Part shown: positions 1 through 7,127 of the stretch, piece after piece
Layout of the letters: every line of letters begins with the position of its first letter
Position numbering within the stretch: position 1 is the first letter of the stretch
From: RGIG8700 sp045648505
GTDB lineage: Bacteria; Bacillota; Clostridia; RGIG6154
Length of the DNA stretch: 20,229 bases
Direction of reading: 5' to 3'
NCBI GenBank assembly: GCA_045648505.1
Contig: JAZROD010000029.1
Location: forward strand, 1 to 20,229
The notes under the pieces: model-generated
Seen by the model: the letters and a program-made list of their open reading frames with translations, nothing else
Database searches by the model: none
What the model was told of the DNA's origin: nothing
Program-made: the position numbers and the translations under genes

Positions 1-645
1 TGTCAAGCCTATTAGTTCCCCGGTTCTTAGCCCGGTTTCTAAAATTAAGGCGTATTGGTTATAGTTGTGTGACCTTCTTGCAGTTTCTAAAAAAGTTTCC
101 TGTTCTTCAACTGTAAGGAATTTAATATCATTAACCGCACGCACGGGTTTGGTGTATCTGACACCATCCATAGGATGTTTCGGTATCAGGTCATTCATCA
201 ATGCCGACTTAAACATTGTTCCCATTGCTATAAAAGTTTGTCTTATAGTAGAGCCTGCGTAATCAGCATCCATTTTATTCAACACCATTTTACAATGAAG
301 TGGTTTAACATCTGCAATAGGTAATTTGCCTATGATTGGCTGAATATTGAAGAAATATCTTTCCTTATAATTGCGTATTGTGTTTGGAGCTAAATCTCCA
401 ACAATATTGTTTATCCAATATTCAAACCAATTATCGACAGTCATTTGAGTAGAAACAATACATTTCTTATTATGTTCATCCTCATACTTTGCTTCTGCCA
501 ACCATTTCTTCGCCTCGTTAACCTTATAAAAGTACTTCTCGACACGCTTTCCGGAAACCTTACTGATGTACCTTGCTACGTATCTCTTATCCTTTCTCTG
601 GACAATACCAGCACCTAATTCTTTACCTTTTAGATCTTTACCCAA
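1..645 (-). CDS. int: Tn916-type tyrosine integrase, N-terminal 215 residues (cut by window edge)
   Basis: Site-specific recombinase that would integrate and excise the element. The open frame runs from a TTG at 645 (GGAAGGAG lies 7-8 nt upstream; no in-frame ATG precedes it) to the window edge. Residues about 10-55 look like the N-terminal arm-binding domain (GAGIVQRKDKRYVARY). About 70-135 look like the SAM-like core-binding domain (TVDNWFEYWI, APNTIRNYKE). The catalytic domain starts near 165. The last visible residues, TGLRTGELIGLT, contain the first catalytic Arg (R207); the remaining catalytic residues and the Tyr lie outside the window. xis sits directly upstream on the same strand, the Tn916 order. 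Family assignment is from sequence pattern and context. Confidence 0.93.
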   Translation of the reverse strand, partial: MGKDLKGKELGAGIVQRKDKRYVARYISKVSGKRVEKYFYKVNEAKKWLAEAKYEDEHNKKCIVSTQMTVDNWFEYWINNIVGDLAPNTIRNYKERYFFNIQPIIGKLPIADVKPLHCKMVLNKMDADYAGSTIRQTFIAMGTMFKSALMNDLIPKHPMDGVRYTKPVRAVNDIKFLTVEEQETFLETARRSHNYNQYALILETGLRTGELIGLT

Positions 646-687
646 GTTATCAACTCCTTCCGAAAAAAGAGTTTGACACAGTATTAT

Positions 688-716
688 ATTATATCATAAT
701 ACCACCGAATAGTCAA
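688..716 (-). promoter_or_regulatory. sigma-A promoter of int
   Basis: Reading leftward there is TTGACT (716-711), a 17-bp spacer and TATAAT (693-688) with a TG one base upstream (TGATATAAT), a near-consensus promoter. It would start transcription about 35 bp before the int ribosome binding site, so int can be made independently of xis. A 9-bp inverted repeat, TTTGACACA (672-680) and TGTGTCAAA (744-752), brackets the promoter and may be a regulator site or recombinase arm site (inference). Confidence 0.75.
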
Positions 717-756
717 TTATTCTGCATGATTTTGTATTATTTTTGTGTCAAATCTC

Positions 757-960
757 TTAAATCTCTAATGTTTTTTCTATATATTTTTCAAATTCTTTTC
801 TCTTAACTAATCTTTTTTTGCCAACATGTAAAACAAACTCACATAATGGGTTATTTAACAGTTCGCTTATTTTGTTAATGCCGATATTACTGTAACTGGC
901 TGCTTCCTCAACTGTAAGCAATACCTTTTCCGATATAGGCACATAATATTTATTATTCAC
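757..960 (-). CDS. xis: Tn916-type excisionase (Xis)
   Basis: Small DNA-binding directionality factor for the integrase. It is 67 aa, the usual Xis size, and follows the Tn916 Xis plan: a short N-terminal lead (YVPISEKVLLTVEEAASY), a winged-helix core (IGINKISELLN), and a basic C-terminal wing ending VKRKEFEKYIEKTLEI. The start is GTG (960-958) with AGAGGTG upstream. It lies about 110 bp before int on the same strand. Family known from Tn916; the assignment rests on size, pattern and position. Confidence 0.9.
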   Translation of the reverse strand: MNNKYYVPISEKVLLTVEEAASYSNIGINKISELLNNPLCEFVLHVGKKRLVKRKEFEKYIEKTLEI

Positions 961-1103
961 TCTGTTTGCACCTCTCTAAATAATATTTGTTAGCTAATCT
1001 TCTGAAAATTCAAAATATTATGTATTAAAGTACAAAACACAGAGATGAAATTTTAATTTGCTGTAAGTGTCTTTCAACTTTAATTTATATAATATTTATG
1101 TAC

Positions 1104-1484
1104 TTATCCTTTATCAACAATAGATTTATCATAGGATGGAGGCAACGAGCCAAAAACAGCAATAATCTTTTGGCTTTTCTCATCCCATAAAGTCAAATAT
1201 GATTTATCTGCGTCTACATCATCCGCCTGTAACATTTTTATGAAATTGATTTTTTCATTTTCATTAGGTGGCTTATGCATACCAAATATTTCAGCAATTC
1301 CACTCTTGTATGTTACATGTGCAACTCCATAGCCTTGCGTTTCCTTCTCAAAATTACCATCTTTATAATAACTCCATCCGCATCTCTCACAGCAAGCGGT
1401 CATATGTCCTCTTCTGTAATAAGAATCTACAATACAAACTCCATCACATTGAGGGCATTTATCTGCATATATAACACTAGCCAT
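1104..1484 (-). CDS. Unknown 126-aa protein with an N-terminal zinc ribbon
   Basis: Not recognised. Two CxxC knuckles near the N-terminus (C10-P-Q-C13 and C32-E-R-C35) are spaced as in a zinc ribbon; a further Cys follows the first pair. The rest is a mixed alpha/beta acidic sequence without membrane segments, probably cytoplasmic. The ATG lies 2 bp after the stop codon of the preceding gene (ends 1487), with a weak AAGGATGG site inside that gene's end, so the two are probably translationally coupled and transcribed from the palindrome-controlled promoter near 2.07 kb. Confidence 0.8.
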   Translation of the reverse strand: MASVIYADKCPQCDGVCIVDSYYRRGHMTACCERCGWSYYKDGNFEKETQGYGVAHVTYKSGIAEIFGMHKPPNENEKINFIKMLQADDVDADKSYLTLWDEKSQKIIAVFGSLPPSYDKSIVDKG

Positions 1485-1486
1485 TA

Positions 1487-1936
1487 TTATTCACCATCCT
1501 TATCTATTATCAAATAATTTTCTAACTCTTCCAAAAACTCTTCAAACGAGATGAACTCAAGTTCAGTTATATAATCAACAGCATCTTCTTCGATGTACTT
1601 CTCAAATTCTTCATCCGTTTCAAAGTCATCTCTATATTCACCAACATACAGTGGCTGACACGAATTCTCTAACAGATGTATCTTATGAGACATATACACC
1701 TCTGATGGTAAACTTGTATCAGAACTCCAAGGCAAATCATAATAGTGGAAAATCTCATTATCTTCATTTACACAAATCATACTAATAAGCCCACCGAACC
1801 TCTCACTTTGATCGTATCTACTGATACCATCTCCGTTAGGACCATACCATCTTTCTTTGGTGTCCTTAACAGCCTCATCATAGATAGCCTTCAATTCTTC
1901 CATACTATAACCTTTTACAAACTTCAAATTTTTCAT
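1487..1936 (-). CDS. Unknown acidic 149-aa protein
   Basis: Not recognised. Soluble and strongly acidic: the last third (ETDEEFEKYIEEDAVDYI onward) is almost entirely Asp/Glu and hydrophobics, as in small DNA-mimic or antirestriction-like proteins (speculation only). A perfect AGGAGGT site lies about 9 nt before the ATG. It is the first gene of a two-gene unit with the zinc-ribbon protein, and is preceded by a leader hairpin (1988-2032) and a promoter with the shared palindrome (2064-2112). Confidence 0.85.
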   Translation of the reverse strand: MKNLKFVKGYSMEELKAIYDEAVKDTKERWYGPNGDGISRYDQSERFGGLISMICVNEDNEIFHYYDLPWSSDTSLPSEVYMSHKIHLLENSCQPLYVGEYRDDFETDEEFEKYIEEDAVDYITELEFISFEEFLEELENYLIIDKDGE

Positions 1937-1987
1937 TATGAAAAACCTCCTTAAAATTATTTATTTTTAGCAAATATTTGCTGAAAG

Positions 1988-2032
1988 CAGAATCGCCAGC
2001 CGGAGTTGAAAAAATACCGATTGGCGATTCTG
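1988..2032 (-). repeat. Conserved leader hairpin, copy 1
   Basis: Perfect 11-bp arms CAGAATCGCCA (1988-1998) and TGGCGATTCTG (2022-2032). On the minus-strand RNA the stem continues with a UCGG/CCGG inner helix around a U-rich loop. The second copy (7128-7171) has the same fold but arms CAGAAACGCCA/TGGCGTTTCTG, i.e. an A-T to T-A swap that keeps pairing. It lies between the promoter and the ribosome binding site of the 1487-1936 gene. Confidence 0.7.
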
Positions 2033-2063
2033 TTAGAGCCAATATTCACTTGTTTATATTAAA

Positions 2064-2112
2064 ATTATATCACGTAATTTTTGAAATCGTGATAATTCGT
2101 CATTTGACGATT
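2064..2112 (-). promoter_or_regulatory. Palindrome-controlled promoter P1
   Basis: Minus-strand extended -10 TGATATAAT (TATAAT at 2069-2064) with no good -35. The palindrome ATTCGTCA-TT-TGACGATT (2095-2112) lies 25 bp upstream. The same arrangement occurs at about 6.3, 7.2, 7.3 and 14.0 kb. The position, centred near -46 to -48, fits an activator site (inference). Confidence 0.65.
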
Positions 2113-2146
2113 TTTATTTTAAATTGTCATAGGTGTGACTATCAAA

Positions 2147-2728
2147 CTATATGCTAAATTTCCATTCTATACCGCCAACTGATATGTAATCATCTGCATT
2201 ATCCCAATCTTCTTGGGTAAACTGAGTACCACAACACTCATTTAACTCTTGTACATCAGCATAGTCATCAAGATAATATTCTTCATAATCAATTACTTCT
2301 TCCAAAAGTAGTTCACCATTCTTTATATGATAATGTTCCATAAACTCATAAACGGGTTCGGAAGAATATACTTCAATTTCAAGGTTCAGCTTTTTGCTTT
2401 CACAGAGCAGAGTAGTTCCACCACCATCAGGGTACCATTCTTGGTATGTGTGTTGACCATCAAACATACACGAATATACAGAATATGCACAATACCCACG
2501 TATATCAACAACAACCACACCATTTTTTAGTTCTTCAACTTTGCTATGAAAAAATTCGTCAATGTTCCAGAAATGTCTATCACTATTTCCGTAACAATCG
2601 TAGCGGGTTTTACCCACACCATTTTTTGAGGAATAAGTCGCTAAACAATCCGTTCCCATTACATCAATAAATTCTTCCACATTCTCTTTTTTGCCTCTAA
2701 CTCTCATTAAAAAATTACAATATTCCAT
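2147..2728 (-). CDS. YubB/Api92-like (DUF1281-type) ferredoxin-fold protein, tentative
   Basis: 193-aa soluble protein. A longer frame opens at 2773, but the ATG at 2728 has an AGGAGG site at ideal distance and is chosen. The opening (FLMRVRGKKENVEEFIDVM), a central Trp/Asp segment, and the stretch SSEPVYEFMEHYHIKNGELL followed by acidic YEEYYLDDYADVQE resemble the YubB ferredoxin-like domain found on plasmids and phages (known only as a domain; function unclear). The assignment is from memory of the pattern and is not certain. It follows the C5-methyltransferase gene on the same strand after 72 bp. Confidence 0.6.
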   Translation of the reverse strand: MEYCNFLMRVRGKKENVEEFIDVMGTDCLATYSSKNGVGKTRYDCYGNSDRHFWNIDEFFHSKVEELKNGVVVVDIRGYCAYSVYSCMFDGQHTYQEWYPDGGGTTLLCESKKLNLEIEVYSSEPVYEFMEHYHIKNGELLLEEVIDYEEYYLDDYADVQELNECCGTQFTQEDWDNADDYISVGGIEWKFSI

Positions 2729-2759
2729 AGAAAATCCTCCTAAATCAAAAACCATATTG

Positions 2760-2787
2760 CAGGGTACCAGCACTCACCGGCGCCCTG
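2760..2787 (-). other. Intergenic hairpin after the C5-methyltransferase gene
   Basis: Arms CAGGG (2760-2764) and CCCTG (2783-2787) enclose ACTCACCGGCG. A comparable hairpin containing CACCGGCG stands at 5433-5460 after another gene. There is no clear T tract, so this may be an mRNA processing or stabilising element rather than a terminator. Confidence 0.3.
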
Positions 2788-2800
2788 TTAAACCTTTATA

Positions 2801-4348
2801 TTATTCTTTTTTGTGTGTTTCACAACAATTCAGACAGCAATATTTTTCAAGACTTTCGCACCAGTCGAAATTCTCATTATAATACAAACCACCACAAACA
2901 TCACACCTCTGAGCAAAAATATCTAAATTTGCTTCACAAAGTTTAATAGGTTCTCCTGTTTGTATATGACTTTCGCTTAATTCAACTATTGTACTTGTTG
3001 GCATAAAACATCCATCAATGTCCTCTACACATCCTGTACATACAGTGTAGCCTTCGGTATTAGCTATACAATCATTGCAAATGTGCTCATCAAAACCATG
3101 ATAGTACAATGTTTTAAAATCATCCTTATTTCTATCTGTCATAGCCTTACCACAGATAGGGCAATGACCCATTACGTCAAAATCATCCGGGTAAGGCACT
3201 ATATAACCTGAATTGGCGTCATCAATAACTCTTTTGAAAGCTTTTTCAAAGGCACCGATGCCGGCAAATAAGTCTATGATTTGTACGTCCTCAAAGAGTT
3301 CGGGCATAACTTTGAACAATTCCTGTAACACCTTTTCAACAACAGGTACAACAATGGAGTTTCCGCACTGCTTGTACAACTGTGTCTTGCAAGTAACTTT
3401 TGATGCTTTTTCATAATCTTCATCGTCGAAGCCCATAAACCTAAAAGCTTCAAGCGGTGTTAATCTTTTTATGTAATACTTCTTACCTTCAGAAGTGTTG
3501 AATGTTTGTAATGCAAGAGTGCTTGAATTTTTTGCTCTCAAAGCGGGTACAAACTGAATGCCCACGGCATTGTCATTAAAACCTGTGGTACACTTCATAC
3601 GGAAGATGCCTTTAGTTGAAGTGATGATTTCGGTGACATCTCGCTCAACATTCTTCTTTAAGTAAGGAGAAATCTTATCATCGATGATTACATTTGAAGC
3701 TGTACTCTTAAAAATATCAATATTCTTTTCAAGCATATCATTAATGGTTAACACTTCACCACAGGGTTCGGGAAACTTAAATTTACCATTGTCTACATCT
3801 TTTCTGATAGCGAGAAATATAATTCTTTCTCGATTCTGTGGAACTCCATAGTCTTTAGCATTCATACATTTATAATATGTATTATAGCCAAGACTTTGAA
3901 CTCTGCTTTCAAACAATCTGAATGAGTGTTCAAACTTCTTGCTGAGAAGGTTCTTGACATTCTCAAATATTGCAAGTTTGGGATTCACTTCCTTAAATAT
4001 CCTCAACCAATCAACGATCAACGAAGATTCTGTTTTTATCAGGTCAGTTGATTTACAATCAGGACAACAACAATTGTCAAGATCGTCAATCTCCAAAGGA
4101 TCAAATTTTTTACCACAATTATTACAATTCCAAATTGAACCGGATCTTAAACCGGCCGCACTGAAGTTTGTACAAGGACTACCCCCAACAAGAACCGTTA
4201 TATCCTTAGAAAGTTTCTTTGGATCAACCTTGGTAATATCACCGAGATTCAATGTTTCGCTTACACCGTGAATAGCAGTATATGAAGCAACTGCTGGTTT
4301 ATCTATTTCTGAAAAATTAACTAATTTAAAATTGTAAAGATTCTTCAT
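2801..4348 (-). CDS. Circularly permuted DNA (cytosine-5) methyltransferase with zinc-binding modules
   Basis: Transfers a methyl group from SAM to C5 of cytosine in DNA. The start is ATG 4348 (AGGGGGT 6-8 nt upstream) rather than 4393, giving 515 aa. Motifs in order: NFSEIDK (11-17, motif II), LGDI (35-38, III), GGSPC with catalytic C59 (IV), FENV (128-131, VI), QNRER (171-175, VIII), a variable recognition region (about 200-290), RLTPLEAFRFMGF (295-307, IX), GNSIV (329-333, X), and only then IIDLFAGIGAF (357-367), the SAM-binding motif I normally at the N-terminus. A zinc ribbon (C75xxC78, C95xxC98) is inserted after motif IV, and the C-terminal 130 residues hold several more Cys pairs. No endonuclease adjoins it, so it looks like an orphan or protective methylase. 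M.BssHII is a known precedent for permutation. Confidence 0.9.
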   Translation of the reverse strand: MKNLYNFKLVNFSEIDKPAVASYTAIHGVSETLNLGDITKVDPKKLSKDITVLVGGSPCTNFSAAGLRSGSIWNCNNCGKKFDPLEIDDLDNCCCPDCKSTDLIKTESSLIVDWLRIFKEVNPKLAIFENVKNLLSKKFEHSFRLFESRVQSLGYNTYYKCMNAKDYGVPQNRERIIFLAIRKDVDNGKFKFPEPCGEVLTINDMLEKNIDIFKSTASNVIIDDKISPYLKKNVERDVTEIITSTKGIFRMKCTTGFNDNAVGIQFVPALRAKNSSTLALQTFNTSEGKKYYIKRLTPLEAFRFMGFDDEDYEKASKVTCKTQLYKQCGNSIVVPVVEKVLQELFKVMPELFEDVQIIDLFAGIGAFEKAFKRVIDDANSGYIVPYPDDFDVMGHCPICGKAMTDRNKDDFKTLYYHGFDEHICNDCIANTEGYTVCTGCVEDIDGCFMPTSTIVELSESHIQTGEPIKLCEANLDIFAQRCDVCGGLYYNENFDWCESLEKYCCLNCCETHKKE

Positions 4349-4382
4349 CTTTATACCCCCTAAAAAAATTGTTTTTTTAGAA

Positions 4383-4459
4383 GGTATGGCCATACCATTT
4401 CCAAAGAGAGGCCTATTTTCTTTGGTCTAATCTATTTAATTTCGGATGTCGCGACATCC
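4383..4459 (-). promoter_or_regulatory. Palindromes upstream of the C5-methyltransferase gene
   Basis: Within 77 bp there are two perfect uninterrupted palindromes, GGTATGGCCATACC (4383-4396) and GGATGTCGCGACATCC (4444-4459), plus an interrupted repeat CCAAAGA/TCTTTGG (4401-4407, 4419-4425). They lie just upstream of the methyltransferase start, where operators for autoregulation or an mRNA structure would be expected. No convincing -35/-10 pair is visible. Confidence 0.45.
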
Positions 4460-4530
4460 TGTTTGTGTATTTGGAAGTTTAGATAAGTTGTAACGAGACA
4501 CTCCCTCGAACCTGAAACAACTGTGTATTG

Positions 4531-5364
4531 TTAATAGTTAGTAATTAGAACTTCAATGTCAGGAGACTTATCCTTCTTTTGATAGTTACAGTTACTATAG
4601 TTAGCATTGAGATAATGAACTGTGTATTTCTGCATCCATTCTTCAAGAAGTGAGTTATCATACTTCAAGTTGTTACTCAATGCAAATTTGATTCCCGTAT
4701 GGTTAAGGTTATCTAATATAGAAAGCAATGCTTTCTCATGTTCTTCCGTCCAACCTCCGTTTTCGTTATATGCTGCTACCGAATTGAAGTACGGTGGATC
4801 GGCGTAAACAAAATCGTCTGTTCCAAGCTCCGAAAAGTCGAAGTCTCGAAAATCTTTGTTGGAGAAGATGCAATCTTTATTATGTAATGCTTCAACAAAC
4901 TCAACAAACTTCTTCCTCAATGTAGGATTAAAGCTACTACGGTCTTTGCCGAAAGGCATATTAAATTGGCCAGCTCTGTTGTACCTAATCTGATTGTTGA
5001 AAGCGTAACATACAAGGGTGTAAAATACCATTGGATCACTTGGATCCTGATTATAAAAATCTCTTAGAGAGTTATAACCTTCTGCATTTGTTTTAGAGAG
5101 GTCATACTTCTCTATAAGTGTATCGATTGCTGTAACTGCCTCATTAACATCTGTAGTATGAAGATGTTGTAAAAGGTCAACTACGTGAGTTTCTATGTCG
5201 TTATAGACAACTTTGTTGCATTTTGCATTGATAGAGACGTTCATACCGCCCCCAAACAAATCTGTAAAAGTATTTACCTCTGGAAAGAGAGGCAAAATTT
5301 CATTTAATAATTTGTACTTACCGCCCACATAGTTGAGAGGCGATTTAATTAAATTTTGTTTCAT
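4531..5364 (-). CDS. DNA adenine-N6 methyltransferase (D12/Dam class), solitary
   Basis: Methylates N6 of adenine in a DNA target using SAM. It is 277 aa, full length for the D12 class, with alpha-type motif order: NYVGGKYKLL (11-20, motif X), TDLFGGGMNV (34-43, motif I), a conserved NQIRYNRAGQFNMPFGK segment (124-140), and catalytic DPPY (179-182, motif IV). It resembles phage-borne Dam enzymes more than the DpnM-like protein at 10.2-11.3 kb, so its target may not be GATC. No partner nuclease adjoins. The ATG has no strong site immediately upstream; AGGAGG lies about 45 nt away, with an AAAAGCGCTTTT palindrome (5378-5389) between, so the leader may fold to bring them together or limit translation. 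Confidence 0.92.
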   Translation of the reverse strand: MKQNLIKSPLNYVGGKYKLLNEILPLFPEVNTFTDLFGGGMNVSINAKCNKVVYNDIETHVVDLLQHLHTTDVNEAVTAIDTLIEKYDLSKTNAEGYNSLRDFYNQDPSDPMVFYTLVCYAFNNQIRYNRAGQFNMPFGKDRSSFNPTLRKKFVEFVEALHNKDCIFSNKDFRDFDFSELGTDDFVYADPPYFNSVAAYNENGGWTEEHEKALLSILDNLNHTGIKFALSNNLKYDNSLLEEWMQKYTVHYLNANYSNCNYQKKDKSPDIEVLITNY

Positions 5365-5432
5365 TGTATTTCAGAGGAAAAGCGCTTTTTCTGGTTAACC
5401 AACCCTTTCCTCCTATTATTATTTTTTATTTG

Positions 5433-5460
5433 AACCCTGCCGTTGTACACCGGCGAGGTT
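5433..5460 (-). other. Intergenic hairpin before the solitary Dam gene
   Basis: AACC-CT-GCCG (5433-5442) pairs with CGGC-GA-GGTT (5451-5460) around TTGTACAC. It lies between the 5470-6033 gene and the Dam gene and shares CACCGGCG with the hairpin at 2760-2787. The T-rich tail on the minus strand is weak, so termination is doubtful. Confidence 0.3.
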
Positions 5461-5469
5461 ATAACAAGA

Positions 5470-6033
5470 TTATTTCAGTAAGCTTTGCGCCACTTTATTT
5501 ATGAAGTCATCAACTTCAGCACTCTTTATTATCAGGTGTTCTATGTAAGGCTGTCCGAAATCACCGGAACAAATTTCATGCAATACTTGAAGTTCATCTT
5601 CGACAAAGCAATCACATATATATTTCTGTACTGCACCTGCCAAGAACCAACGAATTTCTTCTGGTAATGTTCGAGGGTGATTTTCTTTAAATTGTTGTGC
5701 AAGGAAGTGCCTATACATATCTGTTAAAGAAAAACCATTCTTCCTTGGTGCTTTAAGCACTTGTTTTATGACATCAGATATAAAGCTATTGAAAGTATCA
5801 CTTACGAGAGTATCAAATGTTTGCCAAAAACCTTTGTAAGCAGATGGATGCAAATTGCTTTTCAATAGTTCATTTAATAACCAAGTTGAACAATTTTTTT
5901 CCGTCATGTTGTTATATGCAAAATGTGCAAGAAGCGAATATTCATTATATAACTTTTCATTTGTTTTAGGACGAGCACCCTGTATTAAGTTCTTTTCAAC
6001 ATTTTCACAAATAAGATTCACAATTTTTTCCAT
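5470..6033 (-). CDS. Unknown 187-aa helical protein
   Basis: Not recognised. Predominantly helical and soluble, with no Cys knuckles and no signal peptide. Its ATG shares one base with the stop codon of the small helix-turn-helix gene upstream (TAATG), and its AAAGGAGG ribosome binding site lies inside that gene, so the two are translationally coupled. Transcription should come from promoter P2 near 6.30 kb. Confidence 0.82.
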   Translation of the reverse strand: MEKIVNLICENVEKNLIQGARPKTNEKLYNEYSLLAHFAYNNMTEKNCSTWLLNELLKSNLHPSAYKGFWQTFDTLVSDTFNSFISDVIKQVLKAPRKNGFSLTDMYRHFLAQQFKENHPRTLPEEIRWFLAGAVQKYICDCFVEDELQVLHEICSGDFGQPYIEHLIIKSAEVDDFINKVAQSLLK

Positions 6034-6173
6034 TATCTTTTGCCTCCTTTATTTATAATAGGTATAAACTCTTTTACTGTCTCAACTGACACCCCAAGAA
6101 TTCTTGCGATCGTGTCGCTGTCATAACCAAAGGTTGTTAACAACCTTACAGTTTTGGTTAAATATGCTTTCAT
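6033..6173 (-). CDS. 46-aa helix-turn-helix micro-protein
   Basis: Frame from ATG 6173 to TAA 6035-6033. A strong AAGGAGGCT site lies 8 nt before the start. The product has a basic N-terminus followed by GYDSDTIARILGVSVETVK (residues about 17-35), a typical helix-turn-helix pattern like sigma region 4 or Rep/recombinase DNA-binding helices. The stop overlaps the next start (TAATG). It is too short to be a complete known regulator family; it could be a small transcriptional regulator or act with the 187-aa partner (inference). Confidence 0.7.
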   Translation of the reverse strand: MKAYLTKTVRLLTTFGYDSDTIARILGVSVETVKEFIPIINKGGKR

Positions 6174-6211
6174 AATGAAAAGCCTCCTTATTTAATATAT
6201 TTAAGCCTGCG

Positions 6212-6275
6212 TTTGCTACGATGCGAAATCACGGTTCAACATCAGAGGAGTGAACTATGATTCGGTATGAGCAAA
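6212..6275 (-). repeat. Long leader hairpin before the small HTH gene
   Basis: Nested arms: TTTGCT (6212-6217) with AGCAAA (6270-6275), CGAAATCA (6224-6231) with TGATTCG (6258-6264, one bulge), GTTCA (6234-6238) with TGAAC (6251-6255). On the minus-strand RNA the terminal loop reads CUCCUCUGAUGU; its CUCCU can pair with AGGAG of the downstream ribosome binding site, so translational control is possible (inference). Confidence 0.55.
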
Positions 6276-6296
6276 TTGTTGGTTGCCTATATAATT

Positions 6297-6345
6297 TTTA
6301 TATCATAAAATTTTCAACTTTCTTTTTTTTCGGCAGTTGACGATT
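6297..6345 (-). promoter_or_regulatory. Palindrome-controlled promoter P2
   Basis: Minus-strand extended -10 TGATATAAA (TATAAA at 6302-6297) with the palindrome TTTCGGCAGTTGACGATT (6328-6345) 25 bp upstream, the same spacing as P1. One half-site has the CGGCA form seen at 14.0 kb and the other the TGACG form seen at the other copies, so it is a hybrid of the two variants. It would drive the HTH micro-protein and the 187-aa gene. Confidence 0.55.
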
Positions 6346-6358
6346 TGTTTTTAATCAT

Positions 6359-7087
6359 TTAATTTAGATCCAAATAATATTGTAGAAGAATAGTGGCGTC
6401 CTTAGCAGACATGCTTTTGTTTTTCTTGCTTGGTATCAGTGAATCAATTGTTCCCAAGTAGTTATCGGATGTGTGTTCGTTGATGTGGAAAGTATAACCA
6501 CCTATTTTGTAGCAATCCATACAGTTATGAGTAAACCTGTGATATCCAATGGGTTCTGAACTTGTTTCATTTATGAGTTTTGAAAGAGTAGCATTTTTTA
6601 ATGCATATAATTGTTCTTTCTTATCTTTGCTTTGATGCAATAGATAATGTAATGTTTTCTTTGGAAGGTAATTTTTATAATAGCTATAAGCATTATCAGC
6701 GTGCTCGTTTTGTTTATCTCTGTATTTTTTTGCTTCCTTATTTATTACATAAAGAGCTTCAGCAATTTTGTCGACTGATATTTTTGAAACAATCTTTGCT
6801 TTACGGTTGTTTTCTTTTTCTTCTAATGCTTTAAGATATTGGTTTTCTTTATCCGAAAAATCCTCATGTATAATATTGACGAGTATAGGCGAGTAGTAAT
6901 TTTTACCACGACTGTATTTTTCTTCGAATCCAATACATGCTTTATAAGTTGGAATTTCCAACTTCCTTAATTGAGTAACAGTTAGCTGCGACTTTACCCA
7001 GTTTGCCGGGAGCAACACATTACCATCATCGGTATATGCTGTGACATTACCATAGGTATTGGTTTTTAAAATGTAATCTTTCTTCAT
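6359..7087 (-). CDS. Unknown 242-aa protein
   Basis: Not recognised. A frame opens at 7111, but ATG 7087 has AGGAGG 8 nt upstream and is chosen. Soluble; residues about 80-140 are Lys/Glu-rich and likely coiled coil. Near the C-terminus HRFTHNCMDCYKIGGYTFHI contains a His/Cys cluster that could bind metal. It is a single gene between promoters P3/P4 with leader hairpin copy 2 (7128-7171) and the P2 region downstream. Expression is probably activator-dependent. Confidence 0.82.
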   Translation of the reverse strand: MKKDYILKTNTYGNVTAYTDDGNVLLPANWVKSQLTVTQLRKLEIPTYKACIGFEEKYSRGKNYYSPILVNIIHEDFSDKENQYLKALEEKENNRKAKIVSKISVDKIAEALYVINKEAKKYRDKQNEHADNAYSYYKNYLPKKTLHYLLHQSKDKKEQLYALKNATLSKLINETSSEPIGYHRFTHNCMDCYKIGGYTFHINEHTSDNYLGTIDSLIPSKKNKSMSAKDATILLQYYLDLN

Positions 7088-7127
7088 TATTAGTCCTCCT
7101 ATTTTTTTCATAATTTCTGCTATAATA

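Noticed and set aside
2327..2670. Plus-strand frames opposite the YubB-like gene
   Set aside because: Antisense shadows rich in Ile/His/Asn without ribosome binding sites.
2773..4393. Upstream start codons at 2773, 4393, 7111 and 8583 for minus-strand genes
   Set aside because: In each case a strong ribosome binding site lies inside the extension, ideally spaced for the next ATG; the 4393 start sits within a perfect palindrome.
4480..4530. Terminator after the solitary Dam gene (GTTGT ... ACAAC with CGAG/CTCG)
   Set aside because: Stems are short and interrupted with no T run, so it was not listed as a terminator.
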